Source of the DNA: Peptoniphilus_A sp022767005
Lineage (GTDB): Bacteria; Bacillota; Clostridia; Tissierellales; Peptoniphilaceae
Direction: 5' to 3'
Length of the DNA: 41,988 nt
Assembly (NCBI RefSeq): GCF_050315115.1
Contig: NZ_JBNPOJ010000015.1
Location: 1 to 41,988, forward strand
Positions within the stretch are counted from its first letter, which is position 1. Each line of letters opens with the position of its first letter. This document shows, one piece after another, positions 33,178 to 41,841 of the stretch. The translations under genes were made by a program, and so were the position numbers. The notes under the pieces were generated by a model that saw only the letters and a program-made list of their open reading frames with translations, did not search any database and was not told where the DNA came from.

Positions 33178-35602
33178 GAAGAATTTTCCTATTTTTATTT
33201 CCTTATTTATTGTAAGTCTGTTCTTCACTGTAATTTTTTACTATGGATATACAAATATGAGGGCTAACTATGGTTATTACATGGCTTCAAGTTTTTATCA
33301 TGGGGAGATCAAAGAAGAACTCTCAAATGAAGATATTGAAAAACTAAAGTCCATTGAAGATATAGATTTGGTCGGAAAAATGTCTCTTAATCCTGACAAC
33401 GGAAAACTTGCAGACGATTTAGTCGTTATCAACTACCAAGACCAAGCAATCAATAAGATGAGGGAGTATTCAAGATTAATTGAAGGCAGATTTGCTACAA
33501 AGGAAGACGAAATTGTTTTATCTGAAAGCCTCGTAGAGAAAAATAAACTTAAAATAGGCGACAAGCTAGAACTTGATTTGGGCAAAAGGTTTCTGAATGG
33601 CGAAGAGATAGGTCCCACAAGTGCAAATACTGACAGGGAAAAATTTGAGAGTCAAGGCTCTAAAAGCTTTACTTTAGTTGGTGTTTACGGAGATGTCTAC
33701 AACAAGTACAGTAAACTAAGTTTTGCTCTAGGGCTACAAGATAAAATGGTCACCTTCAGAACCTTTGTAAAATTTCATTCATTTGAAGAAGCTTACAAAA
33801 ATAGAGATAAAATTCAAGCAGAAATCAACCAGACTTTGGACAAAAATGTTACTTTAGAATTTTCTGAAAGTCTTATGAACTATTATGGAGTAGAAAATGA
33901 ACCCTTACAAAATATAATGAGCAAGGCAGTTCTTGTTCTATCAGTTATTGGATGCATAGCAATATTTGTGTTTTTTATAAAAAACATATTTTGGGTTTGG
34001 GGGCTAAGGAAGATTAGAGAGCTTTCCATCTATAAATCTATTGGATCTACCAATGGACAAATTTATCTCTTACTTCTAAAGGAAGGACTTGTTACAACTG
34101 CAATTCCAATACTCTTAGGACACATTGCAGGATTTTTCTTTATGTATTGTTTGTATAAAAACATAACAAAAGGTGAAGGAGTAAGTGCCTTTGAAGTGAT
34201 GAAATTTAATCCCTTATTAAGTTTGGCAATACTTGTAGTTTCCTTTGTGATTGTAGCATTAGCTATTAAATCCCCTGCGAAAAAGATTTCTAAAATAAAT
34301 ATTATAGACGGCATAAGAGGGAATATAGATTTTTCAAAATCAAAGAAGAAAAGAGCCAAAGATTTTTGGAAGGAATTAAAACTCAACAACTTAGCTTCAA
34401 TAAAATCACAGAGATATATTTCTGCCATAGGAATAATAATTATTTCAGTGTTTATAATCATCATAGGTATCTCAAGTTACTACAGAGATTTTTTGTTTTA
34501 CGATGATGGCTATAATTTCTCTGTTTATTATTTTAGTGAAAAGAATCAAGTACCAAAAATATTAAAAGAAATTGTAGATAAAATTCCTAACGAGAAGTCT
34601 TATATTTCAAAAGATAAGTATGTTCAAGTGGAAAACACAAATGAATTTTCAAAAGAAGCAAAGGCAGCTGGTTTAGATGAGGAAGCGAAAAAGAATATAG
34701 AAAAATATAAGGCAGAGGGTATGGATGGATTTATTATCGCCTTGGAAGAAAGTGACTTTAAAGAACTTGGAGGAAAGAAGGGTGAATTTGTCCTCTACAA
34801 TACAATTCAAGAAGATTCTTCTATTCCAATAGCCAAGGCAAAGAGGATTCCCTATTTCGAAAACCCACAGACTTTAGATATTAACTTAAATGATTATAAG
34901 AAGACGATTAAAATTTCAAAGACTATAACAGATTTGGGGAAATTTAAGTCGAAAACAAGACCATTCGATGTAAAAGTTTATACAGATTTTGACACTTATT
35001 TTAAACTTATGGAAGAGTCCGGAGATGAAAAATATACAAACTATGCTTATACATTAAATATGAAGGTAAAAGATTCGGATACCAAAGATGTAAAAGAATA
35101 TGTAGAAGCCATGATCAGGGAACAAATTTCACCTGAAGATAGATTTAATATTATTGCTGGTGATGAGCTAGAAGAAAAAGAGTTTAAAAGCTTACAAGCT
35201 CTAATTAAAATAGTGGTAAGTATTGGATTTATAATTTTTGTACTAAATATTACCAACGGCTACTCTTCAATTAATTTAAGTCTAATGAGCAGAAAAAAAG
35301 AAATCGGAAGTCTTTACTCTTGTGGTATGGACGTAGATGAGTTAAAGAACATCTATCAAAAAGAATTTATTGGAGAACAGGTAAAATCCTTTATAATTTC
35401 TATTATGGTGAGTTTAGCTGTAATGCTTATAATATCATTAGTAGCCCCTAGTTTAAGGATGAGTACTTTAATAAAATATTATGACTATAAAAGTTTCTTA
35501 GGATTTTCATTAGTCGTCTATGGTATTAATCTAATTATCTATCATTTCTCCTTAAAGAGAATACTAGAAAGACCAACCATTGATTTAATTAGAACAATTT
35601 AA
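33170..35602 (+). CDS. FtsX-family permease with two FtsX units
   Basis: About 810 residues from ATG 33170 (GGAG 9 bases upstream); the ATG at 33161 touches the ribosome binding site. Layout: helix 1 (about 6-28), a 220-residue external domain, three helices (about 255-370), a second unit with a helix near 425, another external domain of about 230 residues, and three final helices. The two FtsX units are seen in FFIKNIFWVWGLRKIRELSIYKSIGSTNGQ and SLMSRKKEIGSLYSCGMDVDEL (in parts). It is unrelated in layout to the ten-helix BceB-like permease at 16841. Probable substrates are peptides or lipids. Confidence 0.88.
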   Translation: MNKKNFPIFISLFIVSLFFTVIFYYGYTNMRANYGYYMASSFYHGEIKEELSNEDIEKLKSIEDIDLVGKMSLNPDNGKLADDLVVINYQDQAINKMREYSRLIEGRFATKEDEIVLSESLVEKNKLKIGDKLELDLGKRFLNGEEIGPTSANTDREKFESQGSKSFTLVGVYGDVYNKYSKLSFALGLQDKMVTFRTFVKFHSFEEAYKNRDKIQAEINQTLDKNVTLEFSESLMNYYGVENEPLQNIMSKAVLVLSVIGCIAIFVFFIKNIFWVWGLRKIRELSIYKSIGSTNGQIYLLLLKEGLVTTAIPILLGHIAGFFFMYCLYKNITKGEGVSAFEVMKFNPLLSLAILVVSFVIVALAIKSPAKKISKINIIDGIRGNIDFSKSKKKRAKDFWKELKLNNLASIKSQRYISAIGIIIISVFIIIIGISSYYRDFLFYDDGYNFSVYYFSEKNQVPKILKEIVDKIPNEKSYISKDKYVQVENTNEFSKEAKAAGLDEEAKKNIEKYKAEGMDGFIIALEESDFKELGGKKGEFVLYNTIQEDSSIPIAKAKRIPYFENPQTLDINLNDYKKTIKISKTITDLGKFKSKTRPFDVKVYTDFDTYFKLMEESGDEKYTNYAYTLNMKVKDSDTKDVKEYVEAMIREQISPEDRFNIIAGDELEEKEFKSLQALIKIVVSIGFIIFVLNITNGYSSINLSLMSRKKEIGSLYSCGMDVDELKNIYQKEFIGEQVKSFIISIMVSLAVMLIISLVAPSLRMSTLIKYYDYKSFLGFSLVVYGINLIIYHFSLKRILERPTIDLIRTI

Positions 35603-35771
35603 TTTTGAAAAGTATTGGTAGCTATTAGAAAAAGATGAACCTGTGAATCTAAACTTATGATGTTATATTAATGTTGACGAGTTTATTGTTTTAATATTTG
35701 GGTATAAAATTATAGAATGAATTTAAAAAACTTTTGAAGTTATATTTAGATTTATTTTAAAGGAGGATTTT

Positions 35772-36389
35772 ATGAAGCTTTATTATGCACCGGGTACATG
35801 TGCTGTATCCATTTGGATTGCTCTTCATTGGTTAGGAGCAGATTTTGAGACAGAAAGAGTTAAGTTGGGATCTTATGAATACAAGAAGATCAATCCCTCT
35901 GGAGCGGTCCCTGCTCTTGATACGGGAGATGGAAATATAAAAACCCAAGCAGGTGCAATATTATCATATATTGCAGATAAGTACAAAGAAAAAGATTTAG
36001 GACCAGACGAAGGTCTTGAAGATGAATTTTTATTTAATCAGATTTCAGCATTTTTGTCTGCAGACTATCATCCAGCTTTTTGGCCAATGTTTGGCCCTAA
36101 AAATTACACAACAAGTAGAGATGAGAAAGATTTAGAGAAGGTTGTTGAAGCTGCATATAAAAAAATTGATAGCGTTGCAATAATTTTGGACAATATGCTT
36201 GAGGGAAAAACTCATATTTACAAGAATAAAAGAACAGTTCTTGATGCCTATGCTTATATTTTAAGCCGTTGGCTTTCAAAGACACCAAAGTCTTGGACTG
36301 AATATCCAAATTTAAAGAAGTTTATGGAAACTATGGAAAATGACGAGGAAGTTCAAAATATTATAGAACTTTCTACAAAAGAAATTTAA
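35772..36389 (+). CDS. Glutathione S-transferase, beta-class-like
   Basis: A 205-residue two-domain protein. The N-terminal thioredoxin-like domain has KLYYAPGTCAVSIWIALH, with Cys10 as in bacterial beta-class GSTs, and NPSGAVPALD followed by TQAGAILSYIADKY, which form the glutathione site. The C-terminal domain (about 85-205) is all helical. It conjugates or reduces electrophiles with a thiol. GSTs are common in Proteobacteria but rare in anaerobic Firmicutes, which often lack glutathione, so horizontal transfer is likely, yet its codon use resembles the neighbours. It starts after AAAGGAGG and is followed by two hairpins. Confidence 0.88.
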   Translation: MKLYYAPGTCAVSIWIALHWLGADFETERVKLGSYEYKKINPSGAVPALDTGDGNIKTQAGAILSYIADKYKEKDLGPDEGLEDEFLFNQISAFLSADYHPAFWPMFGPKNYTTSRDEKDLEKVVEAAYKKIDSVAIILDNMLEGKTHIYKNKRTVLDAYAYILSRWLSKTPKSWTEYPNLKKFMETMENDEEVQNIIELSTKEI

Positions 36390-36390
36390 T

Positions 36391-36411
36391 AGGTCTTTAA
36401 AAGACTTTTTA
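36391..36411 (+). terminator. Short hairpin terminator after the GST gene
   Basis: AGGTCTT-TAA-AAGACTT forms a stem of 5 standard pairs plus G-U and A-U extensions, then TTTTT. Its proximity to the stop fits a terminator. Confidence 0.55.
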
Positions 36412-36416
36412 CTAGG

Positions 36417-36467
36417 TTTTAGCATGATCTTTTAAAAAATTAAACTTAAATTCATGCTAAAAATTTT
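36417..36467 (+). terminator. Second terminator-like inverted repeat
   Basis: TTTTAGCATGA (36417-36427) and TCATGCTAAAA (36452-36462) are perfect 11-base arms with a 24-base loop, followed by ATTTTT. It can act in both directions. Confidence 0.6.
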
Positions 36468-36479
36468 TACAAAAAATAA

Positions 36480-36495
36480 ACATCTAATTAGATGT
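36480..36495. promoter_or_regulatory. 16-bp perfect palindrome before the FMN reductase gene
   Basis: ACATCTAATTAGATGT is a perfect palindrome 16 bases before the ATG. Its size and symmetry suit a MarR-type repressor, and such a gene lies nearby (37879). I see no second copy in the window, so the link is tentative. Confidence 0.5.
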
Positions 36496-36511
36496 ATTTA
36501 AGGATGGTTTT

Positions 36512-37060
36512 ATGAAAATTGGATTAATTGTAGGTTCTTTAAGAAAAGAATCGTGGAATAAGTTGGTAGCATTAACAGCAAAGGAATTATTTCCAGAGGA
36601 TGTGGAAGCAAATATTATTGATATTTCAAATGTTCCACTATATAATCAAGATTTGGACGAAGACGAGCCAAATGAAAATTTTAAAAAAATAAGAGAAGAG
36701 GTAAAAAAATATGATGGTTTTATTTTCTTCACACCAGAATACAACAGAAGTTACACACCTGCAATAAAAAATGTAATTGATGTAGTATCAAGAGATCCAG
36801 AAGGCAGTGGATTTAAGAAAAAGCCGGCAGCAGTTTTTAGTGCATCCATTGGTGGATTTGGAGCGATGGCAGCAAATCACGCACTTCGTCAATCCTTTAT
36901 TTATGTGGATTTGATTCCTATGCAACAACCAGAAGTTTATCTATCAAAGGTTCAAGATCTTTTTGATGAAGACAAAAAAATGGTAGAAGGAACTAGAGAG
37001 TTTTTAGAGAAGGCTGTTCTTAGTTTTGTTGAGCACGCAAAATTAATAAATAGAAAATAA
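36512..37060 (+). CDS. NADPH-dependent FMN reductase / quinone reductase
   Basis: A 182-residue flavodoxin-fold protein. The N-terminal GLIVGSLRKESWNKLVA is the FMN phosphate loop of this family, and FFTPEYNRSYTPAIKNVIDVVS is its second diagnostic segment. It reduces FMN, quinones or azo compounds with NAD(P)H. It fits with the neighbouring GST, pirin and MarR genes as protection against electrophiles. The start ATG follows AAGGATGG. A palindrome at 36480 probably controls it. Confidence 0.9.
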   Translation: MKIGLIVGSLRKESWNKLVALTAKELFPEDVEANIIDISNVPLYNQDLDEDEPNENFKKIREEVKKYDGFIFFTPEYNRSYTPAIKNVIDVVSRDPEGSGFKKKPAAVFSASIGGFGAMAANHALRQSFIYVDLIPMQQPEVYLSKVQDLFDEDKKMVEGTREFLEKAVLSFVEHAKLINRK

Positions 37061-37182
37061 TTATATTAATAAAAGTATCAATTTATTTAAATTAATTAAA
37101 AAGCTTTAGCAAAAGTTATTAAAAAAGCAATTTATGCTTTAAATGATAAATATTTAAATTAGTGAAATTCAAGGAGGATATT

Positions 37183-37782
37183 ATGAATTCAAAAAAAATT
37201 AGAGATCAAAAAGTCGATCATTTACTAACACCAGAAAACGCAGCTTTTATAGCAATAGACTATCAACCTATTCAAGTTAGTTCTATAAAAAGTATGGATC
37301 AAGAAGAACTTGTAAAAAATATTACAAAGACTGCAAAGCTTGCGAAACTTTTTAAACTTCCAACAGTTTTAAGCACAGTTAATGTAAAAAATGGTGAAAA
37401 TGAACCTCAAATAAAAGAAATTGGAGAAGTTTTCCCAGATATTGAACCAGTTGATAGAACTACAATAAATTCTTGGGAAGATGAGGAGTTTTATGATGCT
37501 GTAAAGAAAACTGGAAGAAAGAAGCTTATTATGACAGCACTTTGGACAGAGGCATGCCTTAGCTTTCCAGCACTTGATGCTTTAAAGGAAGGGTATGAGG
37601 TCTATGTTGTAGTAGATGCCGTTGGAGGAACAAGTGAAGTTGCACACAAAGCTGCACTTAGACGTATGGAACAAGCTGGAGCAAAACTTATTAGTTTCGC
37701 ACAACTTGCTTGTGAACTTCAAAGAGATTGGAATAGGGAAGAAACAAAAGAAGAATTTGCAAAAATTTTGTTTAGTAAATAA
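37183..37782 (+). CDS. Isochorismatase-like cysteine hydrolase (YcaC-like)
   Basis: About 199 residues from ATG 37183, which follows AAGGAGG; the in-frame GTG at 37162 has no ribosome binding site. The fold is recognised from AAFIAIDYQPIQ (Asp26), VDRTTINSWEDEEF and MTALWTEACLSFPALDAL with the nucleophile Cys125. Isochorismatase-like hydrolases use Asp, Lys and Cys; here the basic residue at the expected place is probably Arg92. The substrate of YcaC proteins is not known. It stands between the FMN reductase and the MarR gene. Confidence 0.85.
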   Translation: MNSKKIRDQKVDHLLTPENAAFIAIDYQPIQVSSIKSMDQEELVKNITKTAKLAKLFKLPTVLSTVNVKNGENEPQIKEIGEVFPDIEPVDRTTINSWEDEEFYDAVKKTGRKKLIMTALWTEACLSFPALDALKEGYEVYVVVDAVGGTSEVAHKAALRRMEQAGAKLISFAQLACELQRDWNREETKEEFAKILFSK

Positions 37783-37878
37783 GAGGCTAATTTAATAAAG
37801 CTCACTTTGTAAGAAAAGGATATTTGTTTTAAATTATTTTTGATGGCAATATATCCAGTTAGATTATTGAGGGAGTAT

Positions 37879-38310
37879 ATGGATATTTCGTTAAAATTAA
37901 TAGTAGCACTTCATAGATGCATTGATAAGATCGATAAGAAAACCATGAAACTTGCTCAGGAGGAAGGTTTGACCTTTGGACAGTTTGAAGTTTTGGAAGT
38001 TCTTTATAGTAAGGGAGATATGAGCATTGGAAATGTAATGAGAAAGATTTTAAGCAGTGTTGGAACTATTTCTGTTATTGTAAACAATTTGGTAAAACTT
38101 GATTATATCGAAAAAATTCCTTGTGAAAGCGACAAGAGAGTTTGCATTTTACACCTAAAGGACAAGGGAAGAGATGTCATTGAAAGGGTTGTTGTTAGAA
38201 ATACAGAAATGTTAGAAGAGTCTTTTTTAATGTTAACAGAAGAAGAAAAAGAAAATTTGCTCATAATTTTAAAGAAAATTGGAGGTATATATGGAAAGAA
38301 AAGTAATTAA
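37879..38310 (+). CDS. MarR-family regulator of the redox group
   Basis: About 143 residues from ATG 37879, a normal MarR length; GAGGGAG is close upstream. In-frame starts at 37840/37843 would add 12-13 residues without a ribosome binding site. The winged helix reads FGQFEVLEVLYSKGDMSIGNV and SSVGTISVIVNNLVKLDYIEK, with the wing PCESDKRVCILHL. Two cysteines (residue about 96 and 103) flank the wing, a feature that in YodB/MhqR/OhrR-type regulators can sense quinones or peroxide. It overlaps the start region of the pirin gene, so both are one unit. Confidence 0.82.
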   Translation: MDISLKLIVALHRCIDKIDKKTMKLAQEEGLTFGQFEVLEVLYSKGDMSIGNVMRKILSSVGTISVIVNNLVKLDYIEKIPCESDKRVCILHLKDKGRDVIERVVVRNTEMLEESFLMLTEEEKENLLIILKKIGGIYGKKSN

Positions 38311-39139
38311 AAAAGTACAAGGTTTTAGAACGAAAGACGGTGCAGGAGTAAGCCTGGTAAGAGTTTTGGGGCATGAAACTGTAGAGGATTTCGATCCAAT
38401 CTTAATGCTTGACTCCTTTGACAGTACAAATCCAGAGGAATATACTGCAGGTTTTCCAATGCATCCACATAGAGGAATTGAAACAGTTAGCTATCTTTAC
38501 AAGGGAAAAATGGTTCACAAAGACACTCTTGGCAATGAAGATGGAATTGGCGATGGAGAGGTTCAATGGATGAATTCAGGATCTGGGATTGAACATGAGG
38601 AAATGGTTCCAGCATCCGATAGACTTCTTGGTGTTCAACTTTGGCTAAATCTACCACAAAAGGAAAAGATGAGTAAGCCAACTTATAATAAGATTCATAG
38701 AGATGAGATTGAAGAAATTGATATTGATAGTGGCATGATTCGCTTGCTTGCTGGAACTTACAAAGAACATCGTGGTTTTGAGGGAGAACACTTGCCACTT
38801 GATTATTATGATATTCACTTGGAGCCAAACAAAGAATTTACAATTGAAACAGATCACAATAAATCTGTCATGATTTTCACACTTATTGGAGATGTTTATG
38901 TTGGAGATGAACATATAGAAGAAAAAACAGCTGCAAAACTATCAGAAGGCGACAAGTTAACAATTAAAAATGGAGACAATAAGGCACAAGTATTGTTCAT
39001 GAGTTCTGACAAACTTAATGAAGAAGTTGCATGGGCAGGTCCTATTGTAATGAACACTTCAAAAGAAATCAGACAAGCTTATGAAGATCTTAGAAATGGA
39101 ACATTTATAAAGGAAAAAATTGAATTTAATGCCGATTAA
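38291..39139 (+). CDS. Pirin-family protein
   Basis: About 282 residues from ATG 38291, directly behind GGAGGT; the TTG at 38279 is upstream of that site and unlikely. Double cupin fold. The metal ligands of pirins are all present: His58 and His60 in MHPHRGIETVSY, His102 and Glu104 in SGIEHEEM. Bacterial pirins such as YhhW act as quercetin dioxygenases or redox-linked regulators. It is coupled to the MarR gene (20-base overlap), a pairing that supports a role in handling quinone-like or phenolic compounds. Confidence 0.9.
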   Translation: MERKVIKKVQGFRTKDGAGVSLVRVLGHETVEDFDPILMLDSFDSTNPEEYTAGFPMHPHRGIETVSYLYKGKMVHKDTLGNEDGIGDGEVQWMNSGSGIEHEEMVPASDRLLGVQLWLNLPQKEKMSKPTYNKIHRDEIEEIDIDSGMIRLLAGTYKEHRGFEGEHLPLDYYDIHLEPNKEFTIETDHNKSVMIFTLIGDVYVGDEHIEEKTAAKLSEGDKLTIKNGDNKAQVLFMSSDKLNEEVAWAGPIVMNTSKEIRQAYEDLRNGTFIKEKIEFNAD

Positions 39140-39176
39140 ATTATAGAAGTGAGTTTTAAGCTCACTTTTATAATTT
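39138..39176. terminator. Bidirectional-looking terminator after the pirin gene
   Basis: AAATTATAGAAGTGAG and CTCACTTTTATAATTT pair around TTTTAAG, giving a long stem flanked by A and T runs. It ends the MarR-pirin transcript. Confidence 0.8.
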
Positions 39177-39234
39177 AAAAAGAGTTTAAAATTTTTAAGA
39201 TTAGGATGTTTTTTATTAGTATAAAGGAGAAATA

Positions 39235-39510
39235 ATGAGAGTAGAATTTGAAAAAAATAGAAATAGAGCGGCACTTTACGATGAGAAAGACAACCTTGTT
39301 GGAGAGTCTACATTTTCACCTTCAGATGCGAAATGGATTATAGATCACACATATGTGGATGAAAGTTTAAGAGGCAAAGGATATGCTTCAAAACTTGTAG
39401 AAAAGATAGTTGAAAATGCAAGAAAAGAAAATGTAAAAATTATTCCGCTATGTCCATATGCAAAAAAAGAATTTGAAAAAAAACTTGAATATAATGACGT
39501 TCTTTTTTAA
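39235..39510 (+). CDS. Small YjdJ-type GNAT N-acetyltransferase
   Basis: A 91-residue single-domain protein with the acetyl-CoA motif HTYVDESLRGKGYASKLVEK and the end KIIPLCPYAKKEFEK, the pattern of the minimal GNAT family (YjdJ type, with conserved Cys-Pro-Tyr). The substrate is unknown. It begins after AAAGGAGAAA and is followed after 14 bases by the beta-helix gene, so the two probably share a transcript. Confidence 0.85.
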   Translation: MRVEFEKNRNRAALYDEKDNLVGESTFSPSDAKWIIDHTYVDESLRGKGYASKLVEKIVENARKENVKIIPLCPYAKKEFEKKLEYNDVLF

Positions 39511-39524
39511 TCAGGAGGTAGATT

Positions 39525-40772
39525 ATGAAGGTAAAAAACTATGTAGAACTACAAAGGGCTTTAAATTCAAAGGAAGATTTAATTGAAATTTATAATTCAT
39601 TTACAATTCCAAATTCAATCACATTGAAAAAAGGAAAGAAACTTGTTGGTAAAAATAAAGATGTTCTTATAAGTTTTATGAATGGTGAAGGAATTGGACT
39701 TGAAGGCGATAATGAGATTAAGAATCTTGCAATTCAAACATCACATAAGGAAAGAGCCATCTTTATAAATTCAGAATTAGAAGATTTAAAAGATATATCC
39801 CTAAAAGATCTTACAGTTACAGGTGTAGTTCAAATTCTTACAAGAGGGAACAATAAGTTTTTAAACTTAAATGTTGAAAACCTTGATATTGTTGCTGCTG
39901 ATGCAAGAGGATTTGTAGAAAGACCTATGAAATATGGCGTAATTGTATACCAAGGAGCATTTACAATTTATAACTTTAATCCATCTAAAGATAGCGAAAT
40001 AACAGCAAATATTAAGGGATTAAAAATAGGAAGAGAACTTTCACCTGTCTTTGGAAGTGGAGTTTTTATATCAGGCTTTAATGACGAAGGTGGAAAAGTT
40101 ACAGTAAAGGAACTTGAAACAAAAGAGATATATTCAAATGGAATGATTCCAACGGGTCAACCTAATTTAATTACAGGTGCTATATTTATTGTCTATGGTG
40201 CTCATGCAAATAAAATTGTTTCAAATGGAGTTGTTAAAACATATGGAAACAACGATATGGTTCTTGATGTATGGGGAGTTGTGGATGATTGGACAACAAA
40301 TGAAAAAGTAATTAGCTATGGCTCAAGTGGTATCGGATTTGTAAATTTTGGAACAGTTAAAAAGTTCCTTGCAAACAAAGCAATTGAAACTTATGGTAAA
40401 GGCGCCAGAGGATTTAACCAATACGACGGTACTATAAATAATGCCACATTTTATTCAATAAAAACTGTTGGAGACGGATCCATTGGTATGCAATTTTCAA
40501 AACCAGTAGGGGAAATCACTATTACTAAATCAGTTGAAACCTTTGGTGGAGAAGGAGAAACACTTGTAAAAGGCGTTATAAAAACTTTAAAAGCAGATGG
40601 AATAAGCGTGCTTGAAGGTGCAATAATAGAAAAATTATTTGTCGGAGAAAATATTGAAACAAGGGGCGATGGAGTTATAAGTTTTAATATTGATGGTGGC
40701 GAAGTTAAAGAATTTGAAATAAAGGGAGAAATTATTGCAAAAGGAAAGGGTTCAAAAGAAAGAAATATATAG
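39525..40772 (+). CDS. Predicted cytoplasmic beta-helix protein of unknown function
   Basis: A 415-residue protein without signal peptide, membrane helix or cysteine. From about residue 30 to the end it consists of short alternating strands and Gly/Asn turns of 18-25 residues (for example TIPNSITLKKGKKLVGKN, then VVKTYGNNDMVLDVWGVV, then VETFGGEGETLVKGVIKT), with repeated IETYG/VKTYG/VETFG elements. This is the look of a right-handed parallel beta helix, as in pectin lyases and adhesins, but here it lacks any export signal. I do not recognise a catalytic site. It follows AGGAGG by 6 bases and shares an operon with the small GNAT gene. Confidence 0.7.
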   Translation: MKVKNYVELQRALNSKEDLIEIYNSFTIPNSITLKKGKKLVGKNKDVLISFMNGEGIGLEGDNEIKNLAIQTSHKERAIFINSELEDLKDISLKDLTVTGVVQILTRGNNKFLNLNVENLDIVAADARGFVERPMKYGVIVYQGAFTIYNFNPSKDSEITANIKGLKIGRELSPVFGSGVFISGFNDEGGKVTVKELETKEIYSNGMIPTGQPNLITGAIFIVYGAHANKIVSNGVVKTYGNNDMVLDVWGVVDDWTTNEKVISYGSSGIGFVNFGTVKKFLANKAIETYGKGARGFNQYDGTINNATFYSIKTVGDGSIGMQFSKPVGEITITKSVETFGGEGETLVKGVIKTLKADGISVLEGAIIEKLFVGENIETRGDGVISFNIDGGEVKEFEIKGEIIAKGKGSKERNI

Positions 40773-40811
40773 TAAATAAAATGTAAATTATATAATGTAA
40801 AAAGTTTTGTG

Positions 40812-40846
40812 TCAGCTCCTCCTAATAGGTTGGGCTGATATTTTTT
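40812..40846 (+). terminator. Terminator of the beta-helix gene
   Basis: TCAGCTC (40812-40818) and GGGCTGA (40832-40838) pair with one G-U, followed by TATTTTTT. It ends the + strand operon before the convergent flavoprotein gene. Confidence 0.7.
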
Positions 40847-40852
40847 AAGATC

Positions 40853-40892
40853 AAAAAATCGGCAAACTTATATAAGTAAGTCGATTTTTTCT
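40853..40892. terminator. Bidirectional terminator between convergent genes
   Basis: AAAAAATCG and CGATTTTTT (40853-40861, 40882-40890) enclose an inner self-pairing ACTTATATAAGT. The A and T runs on both sides let it serve both strands. Confidence 0.75.
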
Positions 40893-40960
40893 TTGAAATA
40901 TAATTAATTTTTATTAAAAAGTTTCTAATCTTTGAATTTAAAGCATAAATAAATTTTTTA

Positions 40961-41827
40961 TTACAAGCTTTGACTTGCCTTAATGCCTGCTATTGTTCCA
41001 TCACATACAGCTGTAGATACTTGTCTTACAGACTTTACTCTGATATCTCCGGCAAAGAAAAGGCCATCAATAGTACTTTCTATATCAGTCTTTACAAAAC
41101 TATTTTCTAAATCAAAGTTTTCTAAGTTTTTTAAAATATCTGAGTTTCCACTTTGACCAATTTGAACAAAGACTAAGATTTCATCTTTATCTTTAATTGT
41201 TTTTCCTGAAGATAATTTTATTTCAGAATTTGAAACTTTACTTACAATCTTTTCACTAGTATGAACTATAATATTTGAACTATCTTCAATTTTCTTTTTA
41301 AATTCGTCGATGCAAAGTAACTTATCTTTATCTTGGACTATATGAACTTCTCTTGCAAATTTTGAAATATATAGACCCTCCTTAGCTGCTCCATCGGAAC
41401 CTCCATTAATAATTACTAGCTTATCTTTTAGCAAATCTTCTTTCCCAAAAGGCCAGTGATAAGATTTAATTTCATCTACCTCAAGTTCTTTAAGTTTAGA
41501 GCCTGCTGCATAAATAACTTTTTTAGCTTCATAAGTATCTTTGTCAGTGGCAATAATGAATTTATCAGTTTCCTTTTTTATAGATATAGCCTTTTCATAA
41601 ACCACTTCTATATTAGAATATTTAAGTTGAGCTTCCAATTTTTTTCTAAAGCTTTCGCCTGTTTCATTTTTATCAACAGATGCGTAATGACTTACTTTAG
41701 ACACATGACCAATTATTCCACCAATTTGCTCTTTTTCTAAAATTAAGATGTCCTTTCCTCTTGCTTTTGCATAAAGGGCAGCACTTACACCACTAGGACC
41801 AGCTCCTATAATAATTATATCTTTCAT
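40961..41827 (-). CDS. Thioredoxin-reductase-like FAD/NAD(P)H oxidoreductase without the CxxC
   Basis: A 288-residue flavoprotein and the only gene on the - strand. The FAD site is GAGPSGVSAALYA near the N-terminus; the NAD(P)H site is INGGSDGAAKEGLYIS; the second FAD motif is TIDGLFFAGDIR, followed by QVSTAVCDGTIAG. The fold is that of thioredoxin reductase, but the CxxC expected before the NADPH domain is missing; the only cysteines are in LLCID and AVCDG. It therefore cannot be a normal thioredoxin reductase; ferredoxin or flavodoxin reductase or a peroxide-related partner are possible. It begins after AGGAGGTAAT. Confidence 0.85.
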   Translation of the reverse strand: MKDIIIIGAGPSGVSAALYAKARGKDILILEKEQIGGIIGHVSKVSHYASVDKNETGESFRKKLEAQLKYSNIEVVYEKAISIKKETDKFIIATDKDTYEAKKVIYAAGSKLKELEVDEIKSYHWPFGKEDLLKDKLVIINGGSDGAAKEGLYISKFAREVHIVQDKDKLLCIDEFKKKIEDSSNIIVHTSEKIVSKVSNSEIKLSSGKTIKDKDEILVFVQIGQSGNSDILKNLENFDLENSFVKTDIESTIDGLFFAGDIRVKSVRQVSTAVCDGTIAGIKASQSL

Positions 41828-41841
41828 ATTACCTCCTATAT

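Noticed and set aside
34063..34464. 133-codon - strand frame inside the FtsX permease
   Set aside because: It lies antisense to clear membrane helices, shows low-complexity Ile/Ser/Lys composition and has no start signal.
38487..38914. Long - strand frames opposite the pirin gene
   Set aside because: The + strand frame has all pirin metal ligands and a ribosome binding site; the opposite frames have neither and are shadows.
40961..41827. Annotation as thioredoxin reductase (trxB)
   Set aside because: The catalytic CxxC is absent, so the symbol would mislead.
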